Assembly: GCA_040222185.1 (NCBI GenBank)
Contig: JAVKDP010000024.1
Coordinates: 1 to 16,116, forward strand
From: JAVKDP01 sp040222185
GTDB lineage: Bacteria > Bacteroidota > Rhodothermia > Balneolales > Balneolaceae
Reading direction: 5' to 3'
DNA length: 16,116 nucleotides
A model generated the notes under the pieces. The model saw only the letters and a program-made list of their open reading frames with translations, ran no database searches and had not been told where the DNA came from. This document shows positions 7,127 to 14,247 of the stretch, piece by piece. The position numbers and the translations under genes were made by a program. Each line of letters starts with the position of its first letter. Positions within the stretch are counted from its first letter, which is position 1.

Positions 7127-7678
7127 ATGGCTGAAGCAAGACTAAATACAATTTACAAATCTGAAATTACTTCTAAGCTTACAGAAGAATTTGGATATAC
7201 CAATGTTATGGCTATTCCAAAACTTCAAAAGATTGTAATCAATGTTGGAGTTGGAGAAGCAATTCAGGATAAAAAAGCACTTGATAACGTAGTGGCAAAT
7301 GTTGCTTTAATTACTGGTCAACAACCAGTAACTACAAAAGCAAAAACTTCAATCTCTAACTTTAAGCTTAGAGAAGGACTGCCAATTGGTTGTAAAGTTA
7401 CGCTTAGAGGCCGCATCATGTATGAATTCTTAGACAGATTCATCAACCTTGCGCTTCCAAGAACTCGTGACTTTCAAGGAATTCCAGATAAAAGCTTTGA
7501 TGGACGTGGTAACTATACTATGGGTATCAAAGAGCATACAATTTTTCCGGAAATTGATACAGATAAGGTTACTAAGCTCCATGGAATGGACATTACTTTT
7601 GTAACCTCGGCAGAAACTGACGAAGAAGCTTTTGCATTGCTAAAGCATTTCGGCATGCCATTCAAAAGAAGAAACTAA
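7127..7678 (+). CDS. rplE: 50S ribosomal protein L5
   Basis: L5 binds 5S rRNA and forms an intersubunit bridge in the central protuberance. The 183 residues have the diagnostic NVMAIPKLQKIVINVGVGEA at about 26-45, the TGQQPVTTKAKTSISNFKLR segment at about 64-83, RDFQGIPDKSFDGRGNYTMG, and the ending HFGMPFKRRN. It follows rplX by 13 nt. The start ATG has A at -3 and no Shine-Dalgarno sequence. Confidence 0.97.
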   Translation: MAEARLNTIYKSEITSKLTEEFGYTNVMAIPKLQKIVINVGVGEAIQDKKALDNVVANVALITGQQPVTTKAKTSISNFKLREGLPIGCKVTLRGRIMYEFLDRFINLALPRTRDFQGIPDKSFDGRGNYTMGIKEHTIFPEIDTDKVTKLHGMDITFVTSAETDEEAFALLKHFGMPFKRRN

Positions 7679-7691
7679 GAGATACTCTACT

Positions 7692-7961
7692 ATGGCTAAA
7701 AAAGCTTGGATAGCACGTAACGTAAAAAGACAAGAAACTGTAGATAAGTACGCTGAGAAAAGAGCGGCATTGAAGGAAGCAGGTGATTATGAAGGTCTGC
7801 AAAAACTTCCTAGAAATGCGAGCCCTACTCGAGTTCGTAACCGTTGTAGCATTACCGGCAGAAGCCGTGGCTACATTGGCCGATACGGAGTTTCGCGTAT
7901 CAAATTCCGTGAACTAGCTCTAGCTGGGAAGATCCCTGGAGTAAGAAAAGCAAGTTGGTAA
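7692..7961 (+). CDS. rpsN: 30S ribosomal protein S14, zinc-independent long form
   Basis: S14 is a 30S head protein. At 89 residues this is the long form without the zinc ribbon: it has a single cysteine (NRCSITGRSRG) and none of the CxxC pairs of the 61-residue zinc type. Family motifs are LKEAGDYEGLQKLPRNASPT at about 27-46, RVRNRCSITGRSRGYIGRYG at about 47-66, and the terminal RELALAGKIPGVRKASW. It sits 13 nt after rplE and 7 nt before rpsH. Confidence 0.97.
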   Translation: MAKKAWIARNVKRQETVDKYAEKRAALKEAGDYEGLQKLPRNASPTRVRNRCSITGRSRGYIGRYGVSRIKFRELALAGKIPGVRKASW

Positions 7962-7968
7962 ATTAACT

Positions 7969-8361
7969 ATGAACGATCCGATAGCAGATTTTTTAACCCG
8001 TATTCGTAATGCTCAAACTGCTGGGCACCGAAAGGTAGATGTGCCAGCTTCAAAATTGAAGCGTGCAATGGCTAAGATCCTTGTTGACAAAGGATACATT
8101 GCGAAGTTCATCAATATCGAAGATGGCAAACAAGGTGTAATCCGAATGTTTCTGAAATATGATTCTTATGGATTACCTGTAATACGAAACATTAACCGCT
8201 ACTCAAAGCCTGGTTTAAGAAAGTACAGTGGTGCACTTGATGTACCTCGTTCTCAAAATGGCCTTGGGGTAGTAATACTTTCTACTTCGAAAGGTGTAAT
8301 GACTGATAAAGAAGCCCGCAAGCTAAATGTTGGCGGTGAAGTACTTTGCACGGTATACTAA
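7969..8361 (+). CDS. rpsH: 30S ribosomal protein S8
   Basis: S8 binds helix 21 of 16S rRNA and, in E. coli, represses the spc operon by binding its mRNA near rplE. The 130-residue protein starts with the typical NDPIADFLTRIRNAQ and carries SKLKRAMAKILVDKGYI, the KPGLRKYSG segment and the signature ILSTSKGVMTDKEARKLNVGG, ending GEVLCTVY. No clear S8 mRNA site is visible by eye near rplX-rplE. The gene lies 7 nt after rpsN. Confidence 0.97.
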   Translation: MNDPIADFLTRIRNAQTAGHRKVDVPASKLKRAMAKILVDKGYIAKFINIEDGKQGVIRMFLKYDSYGLPVIRNINRYSKPGLRKYSGALDVPRSQNGLGVVILSTSKGVMTDKEARKLNVGGEVLCTVY

Positions 8362-8377
8362 AAAAGAGTTTATAACT

Positions 8378-8932
8378 ATGTCTCGAATAGGAAAATTACC
8401 AGTCCCTCTTACAGATAAAGTCGATTTCAGCATCAGTGCTGATAATATGATTACTGTGAAAGGAGAAAAAGGTTCAAGCACACTACATATTCACCCGAAT
8501 ATCTCAGTTGAGAAAAGCGAAAGTGAAATCGTTGTAAAGCGTAACTCTGATGTTAAAACAGACAGAGCGCTTCACGGTTTATACAGATCTCTTATTAACA
8601 ACATGGTAGTTGGTGTAACAGAAGGCTATACAAAGAAACTGGAAATCGTTGGTGTTGGTTTTAGAGCAACAATGAATGGCGATGTTCTTGAGTTAAACCT
8701 TGGATATTCTCATCCAATCTTCTTTGTTCCTCCACAGGGTATCAAAATTGAAGTTGATACTAAATCTAGCAAGAACCCAATCTTGATTATTACCGGAATC
8801 GATAAAGAATTAGTAGGACAGGTTTCTGCAAAAATTCGCTCTTTCCGTAAGCCAGAACCTTATAAAGGTAAAGGTATCAAGTATGTTGGTGAGCAAATAC
8901 GTCGTAAAGCTGGTAAATCTGCCGGTAAATAA
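8378..8932 (+). CDS. rplF: 50S ribosomal protein L6
   Basis: L6 lies near the factor-binding site of the 50S subunit and has two similar domains. The start is placed at the ATG at 8378 because MSRIGKLPVPL is the family N-terminus; an in-frame ATG at 8327 would add 17 unrelated residues and overlap rpsH, whose own stop is at 8359-8361. The resulting 184 residues are normal in length. Motifs include RALHGLYRSLINNMVVGVTE at about 68-87, YTKKLEIVGVGFRA, the LGYSHPI segment and the signature KPEPYKGKGIKYVGEQIRRK near the C-terminus. Confidence 0.97.
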   Translation: MSRIGKLPVPLTDKVDFSISADNMITVKGEKGSSTLHIHPNISVEKSESEIVVKRNSDVKTDRALHGLYRSLINNMVVGVTEGYTKKLEIVGVGFRATMNGDVLELNLGYSHPIFFVPPQGIKIEVDTKSSKNPILIITGIDKELVGQVSAKIRSFRKPEPYKGKGIKYVGEQIRRKAGKSAGK

Positions 8933-8943
8933 GGGAATTTGAA

Positions 8944-9279
8944 ATGAACAAGAATAAAAAGAAAACAGAACGCCGTAACAAGATCAGAAGAAGAATCCGA
9001 TCTACGGTTACTGGTACTGCAGAACGCCCAAGGTTAAGCGTGTTTAAAAGTAATAAGTTTACTTATTTACAGCTTATCGACGATGCAACTGGTGTTACAC
9101 TAGCTGCAAGTAAAGCCGCTTCTGGAGTGGATAATGCAAAAACTGCTGGTACTGATCTGGCTAAGTTGGCGCAGGATAAAGGAATCAAATCAGTTGTATT
9201 CGATCGAAGTGGATATAACTATCACGGAATTATCAAAGCGGCTGCCGAAGGCGCCCGTGCTGGTGGTTTAGAGTTTTAA
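8944..9279 (+). CDS. rplR: 50S ribosomal protein L18
   Basis: L18 binds 5S rRNA with L5 in the central protuberance. The 111 residues include the basic N-terminus RRNKIRRRIRSTVTGTAERP, the RLSVFKSNKFTYLQLIDD strand region and the C-terminal signature VFDRSGYNYHGIIKAAAEGA followed by RAGGLEF. GGGA at 8933-8936 stands 7 nt before the ATG and may act as a weak Shine-Dalgarno site. It is 11 nt after rplF and 17 nt before rpsE. Confidence 0.96.
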   Translation: MNKNKKKTERRNKIRRRIRSTVTGTAERPRLSVFKSNKFTYLQLIDDATGVTLAASKAASGVDNAKTAGTDLAKLAQDKGIKSVVFDRSGYNYHGIIKAAAEGARAGGLEF

Positions 9280-9296
9280 TAGAATCGTATTAAGCA

Positions 9297-9821
9297 ATGC
9301 CTAAAGTAAGAAGAAAACAATCTATACCAGCCGGTAATCTGAACCTTGAAGAAAAAATGGTTCACGTTAACCGTGTTGCAAAAGTAGTAAAAGGTGGACG
9401 CCGTTTTAGCTTCAACGCAATTGTTGTTGTAGGAGATGGAAATGGAGTAGTAGGTCACGGACTTGGTAAAGCCAACGAAGTATCTGACGCGATCCAAAAA
9501 GCATTTGATAATGCTAAAAAGAACCTTATCCGTATTCCGTTAACTGCAAGTAAGAGTATCTATCACCCGGTAGTTGGTAAAGCTGGTGCTGGTAAAGTGT
9601 TACTTCGTCCTGCATCTGAGGGTACTGGTGTAATTGCAGGTGGAGCAGTAAAGAACCTTTTAGATGTAGCGGGTGTTCACAACATTCTTTCTAAATCTCA
9701 GGGATCTTCTAACCCACATAACATGGTAAAGGCTGCTTTCCAGGCTTTGAAAGACTTAACTGATCCTTTAGAAGTTGCGCAGCGAAGAGGCATTCCTCTA
9801 AACAAAGTATTTGAAGGTTAA
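9297..9821 (+). CDS. rpsE: 30S ribosomal protein S5
   Basis: S5 is at the mRNA channel and affects translational accuracy. The 174-residue protein has the double-stranded RNA-binding-like N-terminal domain with MVHVNRVAKVVKGGRRFSF at about 21-39 and VVVGDGNGVVGHGLGKANEV, then the C-terminal domain with GKVLLRPASEGTGVIAGGAV and VAGVHNILSKSQGSSNPHN. The C-terminus AQRRGIPLNKVFEG is complete, so the gene is not truncated. In the usual spc order rpmD (L30) follows; here the next gene, rplO, starts after only 22 nt. Confidence 0.97.
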   Translation: MPKVRRKQSIPAGNLNLEEKMVHVNRVAKVVKGGRRFSFNAIVVVGDGNGVVGHGLGKANEVSDAIQKAFDNAKKNLIRIPLTASKSIYHPVVGKAGAGKVLLRPASEGTGVIAGGAVKNLLDVAGVHNILSKSQGSSNPHNMVKAAFQALKDLTDPLEVAQRRGIPLNKVFEG

Positions 9822-9843
9822 TAATACCGAAACGAAATTAATT

Positions 9844-10296
9844 ATGGACTTAAGCAATTTAAAATCTCCAGCTCCGAATAAGAAAAACACCAAGCGTGTT
9901 GGGCGTGGTGAAGGTTCAGGTAGAGGCGAACAATCTGGTAGAGGACATAACGGACAAAAGTCTCGTTCTGGTTACTCACAAAGAGCCTGGTTTGAAGGTG
10001 GTCAAATGCCACTTCAGAGACGTATTCCAAAATTTGGATTCAAAAATCCGAACAGAGTTGAGTATCGTGCTTTGAATCTTCAAACTGTTATCGATTTCAT
10101 TGAAGCAGGTAAGCTTTCTGAAAGCATCTCTCATGCTGATATAGTTTCTACCGGCCTGGCTGGTAAGAACGAGAGAGTGAAGCTGTTAGGAAATGGCGAT
10201 CTTAGCTCAAAAATTGAAATAGAAGTACATGCTGCTAGTAAATCTGCTTCAGAGAAAGTAGAGAAAGCTGGTGGTACACTTACAATAATTAACTAA
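9844..10296 (+). CDS. rplO: 50S ribosomal protein L15
   Basis: L15 is a late-assembly protein of the 50S core. The start is the ATG at 9844, because MDLSNLKSPAPNKK is the family N-terminus; an in-frame ATG at 9811 would overlap rpsE and add 11 unrelated residues. The 150-residue protein has the glycine-rich VGRGEGSGRGEQSGRGHNGQ at about 20-39, the KSRSGYSQRAWFEGGQMPLQ segment and RRIPKFGF, then a mixed alpha/beta C-terminal domain ending GGTLTIIN. It directly follows rpsE with no rpmD between, and is 16 nt before secY. Confidence 0.97.
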   Translation: MDLSNLKSPAPNKKNTKRVGRGEGSGRGEQSGRGHNGQKSRSGYSQRAWFEGGQMPLQRRIPKFGFKNPNRVEYRALNLQTVIDFIEAGKLSESISHADIVSTGLAGKNERVKLLGNGDLSSKIEIEVHAASKSASEKVEKAGGTLTIIN

Positions 10297-10312
10297 CTCG
10301 GATTTACGACGA

Positions 10313-11626
10313 ATGAGTCTGGTAGAAAATTTCCGCAACATTTTTAAGATCGAAGATCTGAGAAACAGGATTCTATACACTGTAGGAATCTTAATGATTT
10401 ATCGTGTTGGAAGTTACATCACTTTGCCTGGAGTTGATGCAACAGAACTGCTTAGCTCAACAGCAGGTTCAGCAAATAGCCTTTTAGGGCTTTTTGATAT
10501 GTTTGTGGGTGGAGCTTTTTCTCGTGCAGGTGTATTTGCGCTTGGAATTATGCCTTACATTACGGCTTCTATCATTATCCAGTTAATGGGAGCAGTGGTT
10601 CCTTACTTTCAGAAACTCCAAAGAGAGGGTGAAGAAGGCAGGAGAAAAATCACTCGTTTAACCCGATATGGAACAGTTGGTATCACAGCATTACAGGCAG
10701 TAGCTTTTTCTGTAAACCTGTTGGCAACAGCTCCAACTGCTATTATTGTAAGTCCATTTGCATTTACTTTGACTTCCATAATAGTACTTACCGCAGGTAC
10801 AACCTTTGTAATGTGGTTAGGTGAAAGAATTACAGACAGGGGTATTGGTAACGGTATTTCCCTGATTATCATGATTGGTATTATTGCTGTACTACCTGCA
10901 AACCTGATAAATGAAGTAACTACAAAGAGTAATGCAATTCTTGTAATTATTGAGTTGGCTGTTCTTGTTGTTATTATCGCAGCGGTAGTACTATTAACAC
11001 AGGGAACAAGAAAGATTCCTGTACAATATGCTAAGCGTGTTGTTGGTAGAAAAGTTTATGGTGGAACCACACAGTACTTACCATTAAGAGTTAATGCTGC
11101 AGGTGTAATGCCTATCATATTTGCTCAGTCAATTATGTTTATCCCAAGCACAATTGGTTCTTTCTTCCCTGAGAATGAGACCATTCAAATGTTGACTTCA
11201 TGGTCAGTTGATTATGCTGGATTGATGTACTCGATTGTATTCTTTTTCATCTGTGTGTTTTTCACTTTCTTTTATACTGCTATTGCTATCAACCCTAAGG
11301 AAATGGCAGATACAATGAAAAGACAAGGTGGTTTTATTCCCGGCGTTCGTCCTGGTAAGGCTACTGTAGAATTCATTGATAATATTTTGACAAAAATCAC
11401 TTTACCGGGATCTTTATTTTTATCCTTTGTTGCGATACTTCCGGCTATCGTGATTAGTTTTGGAGTAACACCTGGCTTTGCACTTTTTTATGGTGGTACT
11501 AGTTTGTTGATTATTGTAGGTGTGGCATTAGATACCCTACAACAAATTGAAAGTCACTTAATGATGCGTCATTATGATGGCTTTATGAAAACAGGAAAGA
11601 TCAAAGGCCGAAGTAGAAGAGCCTGA
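10313..11626 (+). CDS. secY: Protein translocase channel subunit SecY
   Basis: SecY is the inner-membrane pore of the general secretion pathway, working with SecE, SecG, SecA or the ribosome. The 437 residues fit ten transmembrane helices, with hydrophobic runs near 20-38, 73-95, 122-140, 150-170, 181-197, 208-228, 263-283, 303-326, 365-385 and 388-406. Family signatures are GIMPYITASIIIQL at about 78-91, and the cytosolic C5 loop GFIPGVRPGKAT at about 340-351, whose R346 corresponds to the arginine needed for SecA-dependent export. The plug region is around 55-70. It follows rplO by 16 nt, and only 1 nt separates its stop from the map start. Confidence 0.98.
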   Translation: MSLVENFRNIFKIEDLRNRILYTVGILMIYRVGSYITLPGVDATELLSSTAGSANSLLGLFDMFVGGAFSRAGVFALGIMPYITASIIIQLMGAVVPYFQKLQREGEEGRRKITRLTRYGTVGITALQAVAFSVNLLATAPTAIIVSPFAFTLTSIIVLTAGTTFVMWLGERITDRGIGNGISLIIMIGIIAVLPANLINEVTTKSNAILVIIELAVLVVIIAAVVLLTQGTRKIPVQYAKRVVGRKVYGGTTQYLPLRVNAAGVMPIIFAQSIMFIPSTIGSFFPENETIQMLTSWSVDYAGLMYSIVFFFICVFFTFFYTAIAINPKEMADTMKRQGGFIPGVRPGKATVEFIDNILTKITLPGSLFLSFVAILPAIVISFGVTPGFALFYGGTSLLIIVGVALDTLQQIESHLMMRHYDGFMKTGKIKGRSRRA

Positions 11627-11627
11627 C

Positions 11628-12437
11628 ATGATCTATCTGAAGAGTGAAATAGAAATTGAAAAGATGCGTGAAAGCGCACAGCTGGTTTCGCGCACTCTTG
11701 CAGAGGTAAGTAAATTTATTGAACCAGGTGTAACAACCGGAAAACTGGATCGAATTGCTGAAGACTTTATTCTGGCTCGCAACGCCAGGCCAGCCTTCAA
11801 AGGTTACGGACCAAGTGATAATCCTTTTCCGGGAACACTTTGTATTTCAGTAAACGATGAAGTAGTTCATGGTATCCCAAGTGATCGAACACTAAAAGAC
11901 GGAGACATTGTTTCTATCGATTGCGGTGTTGAAAAGAATGGATACTTTGGTGATCACGCTTACACCTTTGCTGTTGGAGAATGTGACGAGAAGGTTCTTA
12001 ATCTTCTTAGAACAACACTTGAGTCGCTATATGTAGGTATTGAAAATGCGATTCATGGAAATAGAATTGGTGACATTGGAAGCTCCATTCAAGAGCATTG
12101 CGAAAGTGAAGGCTATGGAGTTGTAAGAGATTTGGTAGGACACGGATTAGGAAAATCGTTGCACGAAGATCCATCTGTACCGAATTATGGAAGAAGAAAC
12201 CGAGGTGAACGCCTGAGATCAGGAATGACCCTCGCAATTGAGCCCATGATTAATTTGGGTTCATGGAAAGTAAAAACTTTAGATGATGGTTGGACAATAG
12301 TTACTGCAGATGGAAGTGTTTCCGCTCACTACGAACATGATGTTGTAGTAAGAGAAGGAAAAGCTGAAATTTTAAGTACTTTTGATTATATTGCCGAGCT
12401 GTCAAAAAATCAGGATAACGTAATTTACTATGGCTAA
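11628..12437 (+). CDS. map: Type I methionine aminopeptidase
   Basis: This cytosolic metalloenzyme removes the N-terminal methionine from nascent proteins when the second residue is small. The 269-residue protein has the pita-bread fold motifs with all five metal ligands: D98 (SIDCG), D109 (GDHAYTF), H172 (GHGLG), E205 (IEPM) and E236 (YEHDVVV). H81 in VVHGIP and H179 in LHEDP match the catalytic and substrate histidines H79 and H178 of the E. coli enzyme. No N-terminal SH3 or zinc-finger extension is present. It starts 1 nt after secY, and its end overlaps infA by 8 nt, which suggests coupled translation. Confidence 0.98.
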   Translation: MIYLKSEIEIEKMRESAQLVSRTLAEVSKFIEPGVTTGKLDRIAEDFILARNARPAFKGYGPSDNPFPGTLCISVNDEVVHGIPSDRTLKDGDIVSIDCGVEKNGYFGDHAYTFAVGECDEKVLNLLRTTLESLYVGIENAIHGNRIGDIGSSIQEHCESEGYGVVRDLVGHGLGKSLHEDPSVPNYGRRNRGERLRSGMTLAIEPMINLGSWKVKTLDDGWTIVTADGSVSAHYEHDVVVREGKAEILSTFDYIAELSKNQDNVIYYG

Positions 12438-12648
12438 ACAAGAGCCAATAAAACAGGACGGAGAAATCGTAGAAGCATTACCTAATGCCCAGTTTCGTGT
12501 TAAGCTCGAAAATGGGCATGAGATATTAGCTCACGTATCAGGGAAGATGAGAATGTACTACATCAAAATCTTGCCGGGTGATCGTGTGGCTGTAGAAATG
12601 TCTCCATACGATTTGTCTAAAGGAAGAATTACCTATCGTTATAAATAA
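12430..12648 (+). CDS. infA: Translation initiation factor IF-1
   Basis: IF-1 occupies the 30S A site during initiation. The 72-residue protein is a single OB fold with GEIVEALPNAQFRVKLENGH at about 11-30, ILAHVSGKMRMYYIKILPGD at about 32-51 and the terminal SPYDLSKGRITYRYK, all typical. The ATG lies inside the last codons of map (8-nt overlap) in a different frame. No Shine-Dalgarno sequence is visible, so reinitiation after map is likely. Confidence 0.97.
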   Translation: MAKQEPIKQDGEIVEALPNAQFRVKLENGHEILAHVSGKMRMYYIKILPGDRVAVEMSPYDLSKGRITYRYK

Positions 12649-12659
12649 CTATTGTTGAA

Positions 12660-12776
12660 ATGAAAACAAGATCTTCAGTTAAAAAAAGAAGTGCAGACGA
12701 CAAAATCGTTAGAAGAAAAGGTCGCTTGTACGTAATCAATAAGAAAAACCCGCGCCATAAGCAGCGTCAGGGATAA
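12660..12776 (+). CDS. rpmJ: 50S ribosomal protein L36, cysteine-free form
   Basis: L36 is the smallest 50S protein and bridges 23S rRNA helices near the GTPase-associated region. The frame encodes 38 residues beginning MKTRSSVKKRSADDKIVRRK and ending NPRHKQRQG, matching the family end to end. The four zinc ligands of the classical form (C11, C14, C27, H33 in E. coli) are S11, D14, N27 and H33 here, so this is the zinc-free variant. The same type, with VINKKNP in place of VICSEP, is common in Bacteroidota. It lies 11 nt after infA and 18 nt before rpsM, its normal place. Confidence 0.96.
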   Translation: MKTRSSVKKRSADDKIVRRKGRLYVINKKNPRHKQRQG

Positions 12777-12794
12777 TTGCATTAAGAATATTTT

Positions 12795-13172
12795 ATGGCA
12801 CGTATTGCAGGAATTGATTTACCGAAACAAAAAAGAGGCCTTATTGGCCTAACCTATATCTTTGGTATAGGCAGACCTCAATCTGAGAAGATTCTTGAAA
12901 AACTCGAGATTGATCCGAACATCAAAGTTCAGGATTGGACCGACGACCAGGTTAGCGCTATTCGTACGCTATTGGAAGAGGAATACAAGGTTGAAGGTGC
13001 TCTTCGTAGTGAAGTAAACGGTAATATTCGTCGATTGATAGAAATTGGTAGCTATCGTGGTGTTCGTCATCGTAGAGGCCTGCCAGTTCGTGGACAACGC
13101 ACACAAACTAACGCCCGTACCCGAAAAGGTAAGAAACGAACAGTGGCTGGTAAGAAAAAAGCTACCAAATAA
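12795..13172 (+). CDS. rpsM: 30S ribosomal protein S13
   Basis: S13 is at the top of the 30S head, forms intersubunit bridges with the 50S subunit and contacts P-site tRNA. The 125 residues have the start MARIAGIDLPKQKRGLIGLT, the helix-hairpin segment TYIFGIGRPQSEKILEKL, and the conserved SYRGVRHRRGLPVRGQRTQT at about 83-102, with a lysine-rich tail TRKGKKRTVAGKKKATK. It is the first gene of the alpha block. Two adjacent perfect short inverted repeats lie about 40-75 nt inside the gene. Confidence 0.97.
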   Translation: MARIAGIDLPKQKRGLIGLTYIFGIGRPQSEKILEKLEIDPNIKVQDWTDDQVSAIRTLLEEEYKVEGALRSEVNGNIRRLIEIGSYRGVRHRRGLPVRGQRTQTNARTRKGKKRTVAGKKKATK

Positions 13173-13191
13173 AATTAACTGATATTTAATC

Positions 13192-13599
13192 ATGGCTAAG
13201 AAACAAGCAAGCGCAGCGGCAGCGGCTAAAAGAAAAAAGAAAAAGCAGGTTAGTGACCCTGTTGGAATGGCTTTTGTAAAAGCTACTTTCAACAATGTTA
13301 TTGTTACTATCACTGACAGCAATGGTAATGTTTTATCATGGTCTTCTGCAGGTAAAGAAGGCTTTAAAGGCTCCAGAAAAAATACCCCTTATGCTGCTCA
13401 GCTAAGTGCTGAAACAGCTTCAAAAGCTGCTCATGAAATGGGACTTAGAAAAGTTTCTGTATTTGTGAAAGGTCCTGGTTCAGGAAGAGAAGCTGCTGTA
13501 AGAGCTATGGGTAATGCAGGCTTAGAAGTATCATCTATTGTTGATAGAACAGCTATCCCGCATAATGGATGTCGTCCACCAAAACGCAGAAGAGTTTAA
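13192..13599 (+). CDS. rpsK: 30S ribosomal protein S11
   Basis: S11 lines the mRNA exit side of the 30S platform. The 135-residue protein begins with an Ala/Lys-rich leader (ASAAAAAKRKKKKQ at about 6-19), then has the family core FVKATFNNVIVTITDSNGNV at about 28-47, the SAGKEGFKGSRKNTPYAAQ segment, VFVKGPGSGREAAVRA and the C-terminal IPHNGCRPPKRRRV. The Asn-Gly pair in HNGCR is the site that forms isoaspartate in E. coli S11. It is 19 nt from each neighbour. Confidence 0.97.
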   Translation: MAKKQASAAAAAKRKKKKQVSDPVGMAFVKATFNNVIVTITDSNGNVLSWSSAGKEGFKGSRKNTPYAAQLSAETASKAAHEMGLRKVSVFVKGPGSGREAAVRAMGNAGLEVSSIVDRTAIPHNGCRPPKRRRV

Positions 13600-13618
13600 T
13601 TAGTAATTGTATTAGAAA

Positions 13619-14224
13619 ATGGCAAGATATAGAGGCCCAAAACAGAAAAAAGCACGTCGTTTCAAAGAGCCAATTTTTGGAGCAAGTAAAGCTTTAGAGC
13701 GTAAGCCGTATGGCCCAGGTCAACACGGGCGTTCAAGATTTCAAAGAAAATCAGAATACGCTATCCAATTAGAGGAGAAGCAAAAGGCAAAGTACACTTA
13801 TGGTTTGCTTGAAAAGCAGTTCCGTAACTTGTACGAATCTGCATCTGCCAAAAGTGGTGTAACTGGTGAGAACCTGTTGCAATCTCTTGAGTCAAGATTA
13901 GATAATACAGTATTCAGAATGGGTCTGGCAAAAACCAGACGTCAGGCGCGCCAATTGGTAACGCATAAGCACATTATTGTGAATGGAAGTACTGTTAATA
14001 TTCCTTCTTATGTAATCAAGGCTGGTGATGTTGTTTCTCTTCGTCCTAAGTCGAGAGAACTAGAAGTGGTTGTTGATTCTTTGAGCAACGCACCAAGAAA
14101 TAAGTATAAGTGGATTGAAATAGATCCTAAGTCAAGAAGTGGCAAGTTTTTATATGAGCCTTCTTTGGAAGAGATTCCGGAAAACATCAATGTTCAGCTC
14201 ATCGTCGAGCTTTATTCGAAGTAA
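13619..14224 (+). CDS. rpsD: 30S ribosomal protein S4, zinc-free form
   Basis: S4 nucleates 30S assembly by binding the 16S 5' domain and, in E. coli, represses the alpha operon. The 201 residues start MARYRGPKQKKARRFKEPIF; the four-cysteine zinc site found in some S4 proteins is absent. The motif KPYGPGQHGRSRFQRKSEYA at about 30-49 and the S4 RNA-binding domain, with LESRLDNTVFRMGLAKTRRQ and HKHIIVNGSTVNIPSYVIKAGD split around it, are intact, as is the ending NVQLIVELYSK. It sits between rpsK and rpoA, as is usual in many phyla. Confidence 0.97.
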   Translation: MARYRGPKQKKARRFKEPIFGASKALERKPYGPGQHGRSRFQRKSEYAIQLEEKQKAKYTYGLLEKQFRNLYESASAKSGVTGENLLQSLESRLDNTVFRMGLAKTRRQARQLVTHKHIIVNGSTVNIPSYVIKAGDVVSLRPKSRELEVVVDSLSNAPRNKYKWIEIDPKSRSGKFLYEPSLEEIPENINVQLIVELYSK

Positions 14225-14247
14225 TTTTAAAAGTTTACCGTTTTATT

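Noticed and set aside
8327..8377. Upstream in-frame ATG for rplF
   Set aside because: It would overlap rpsH and add 17 residues foreign to L6; the ATG at 8378 gives the family N-terminus.
9811..9843. Upstream in-frame ATG for rplO, and the idea that it hides a remnant of rpmD
   Set aside because: The 11 extra residues overlap the S5 end and have no L30 similarity; the ATG at 9844 gives the normal L15 N-terminus.
12856..12864. A second TATCTTTG string inside rpsM, resembling the -7 promoter box
   Set aside because: No TTG stands about 19-23 nt upstream, the string is coding (the YIFG part of S13) and it lies in the loop region of a hairpin, so a promoter is not supported.
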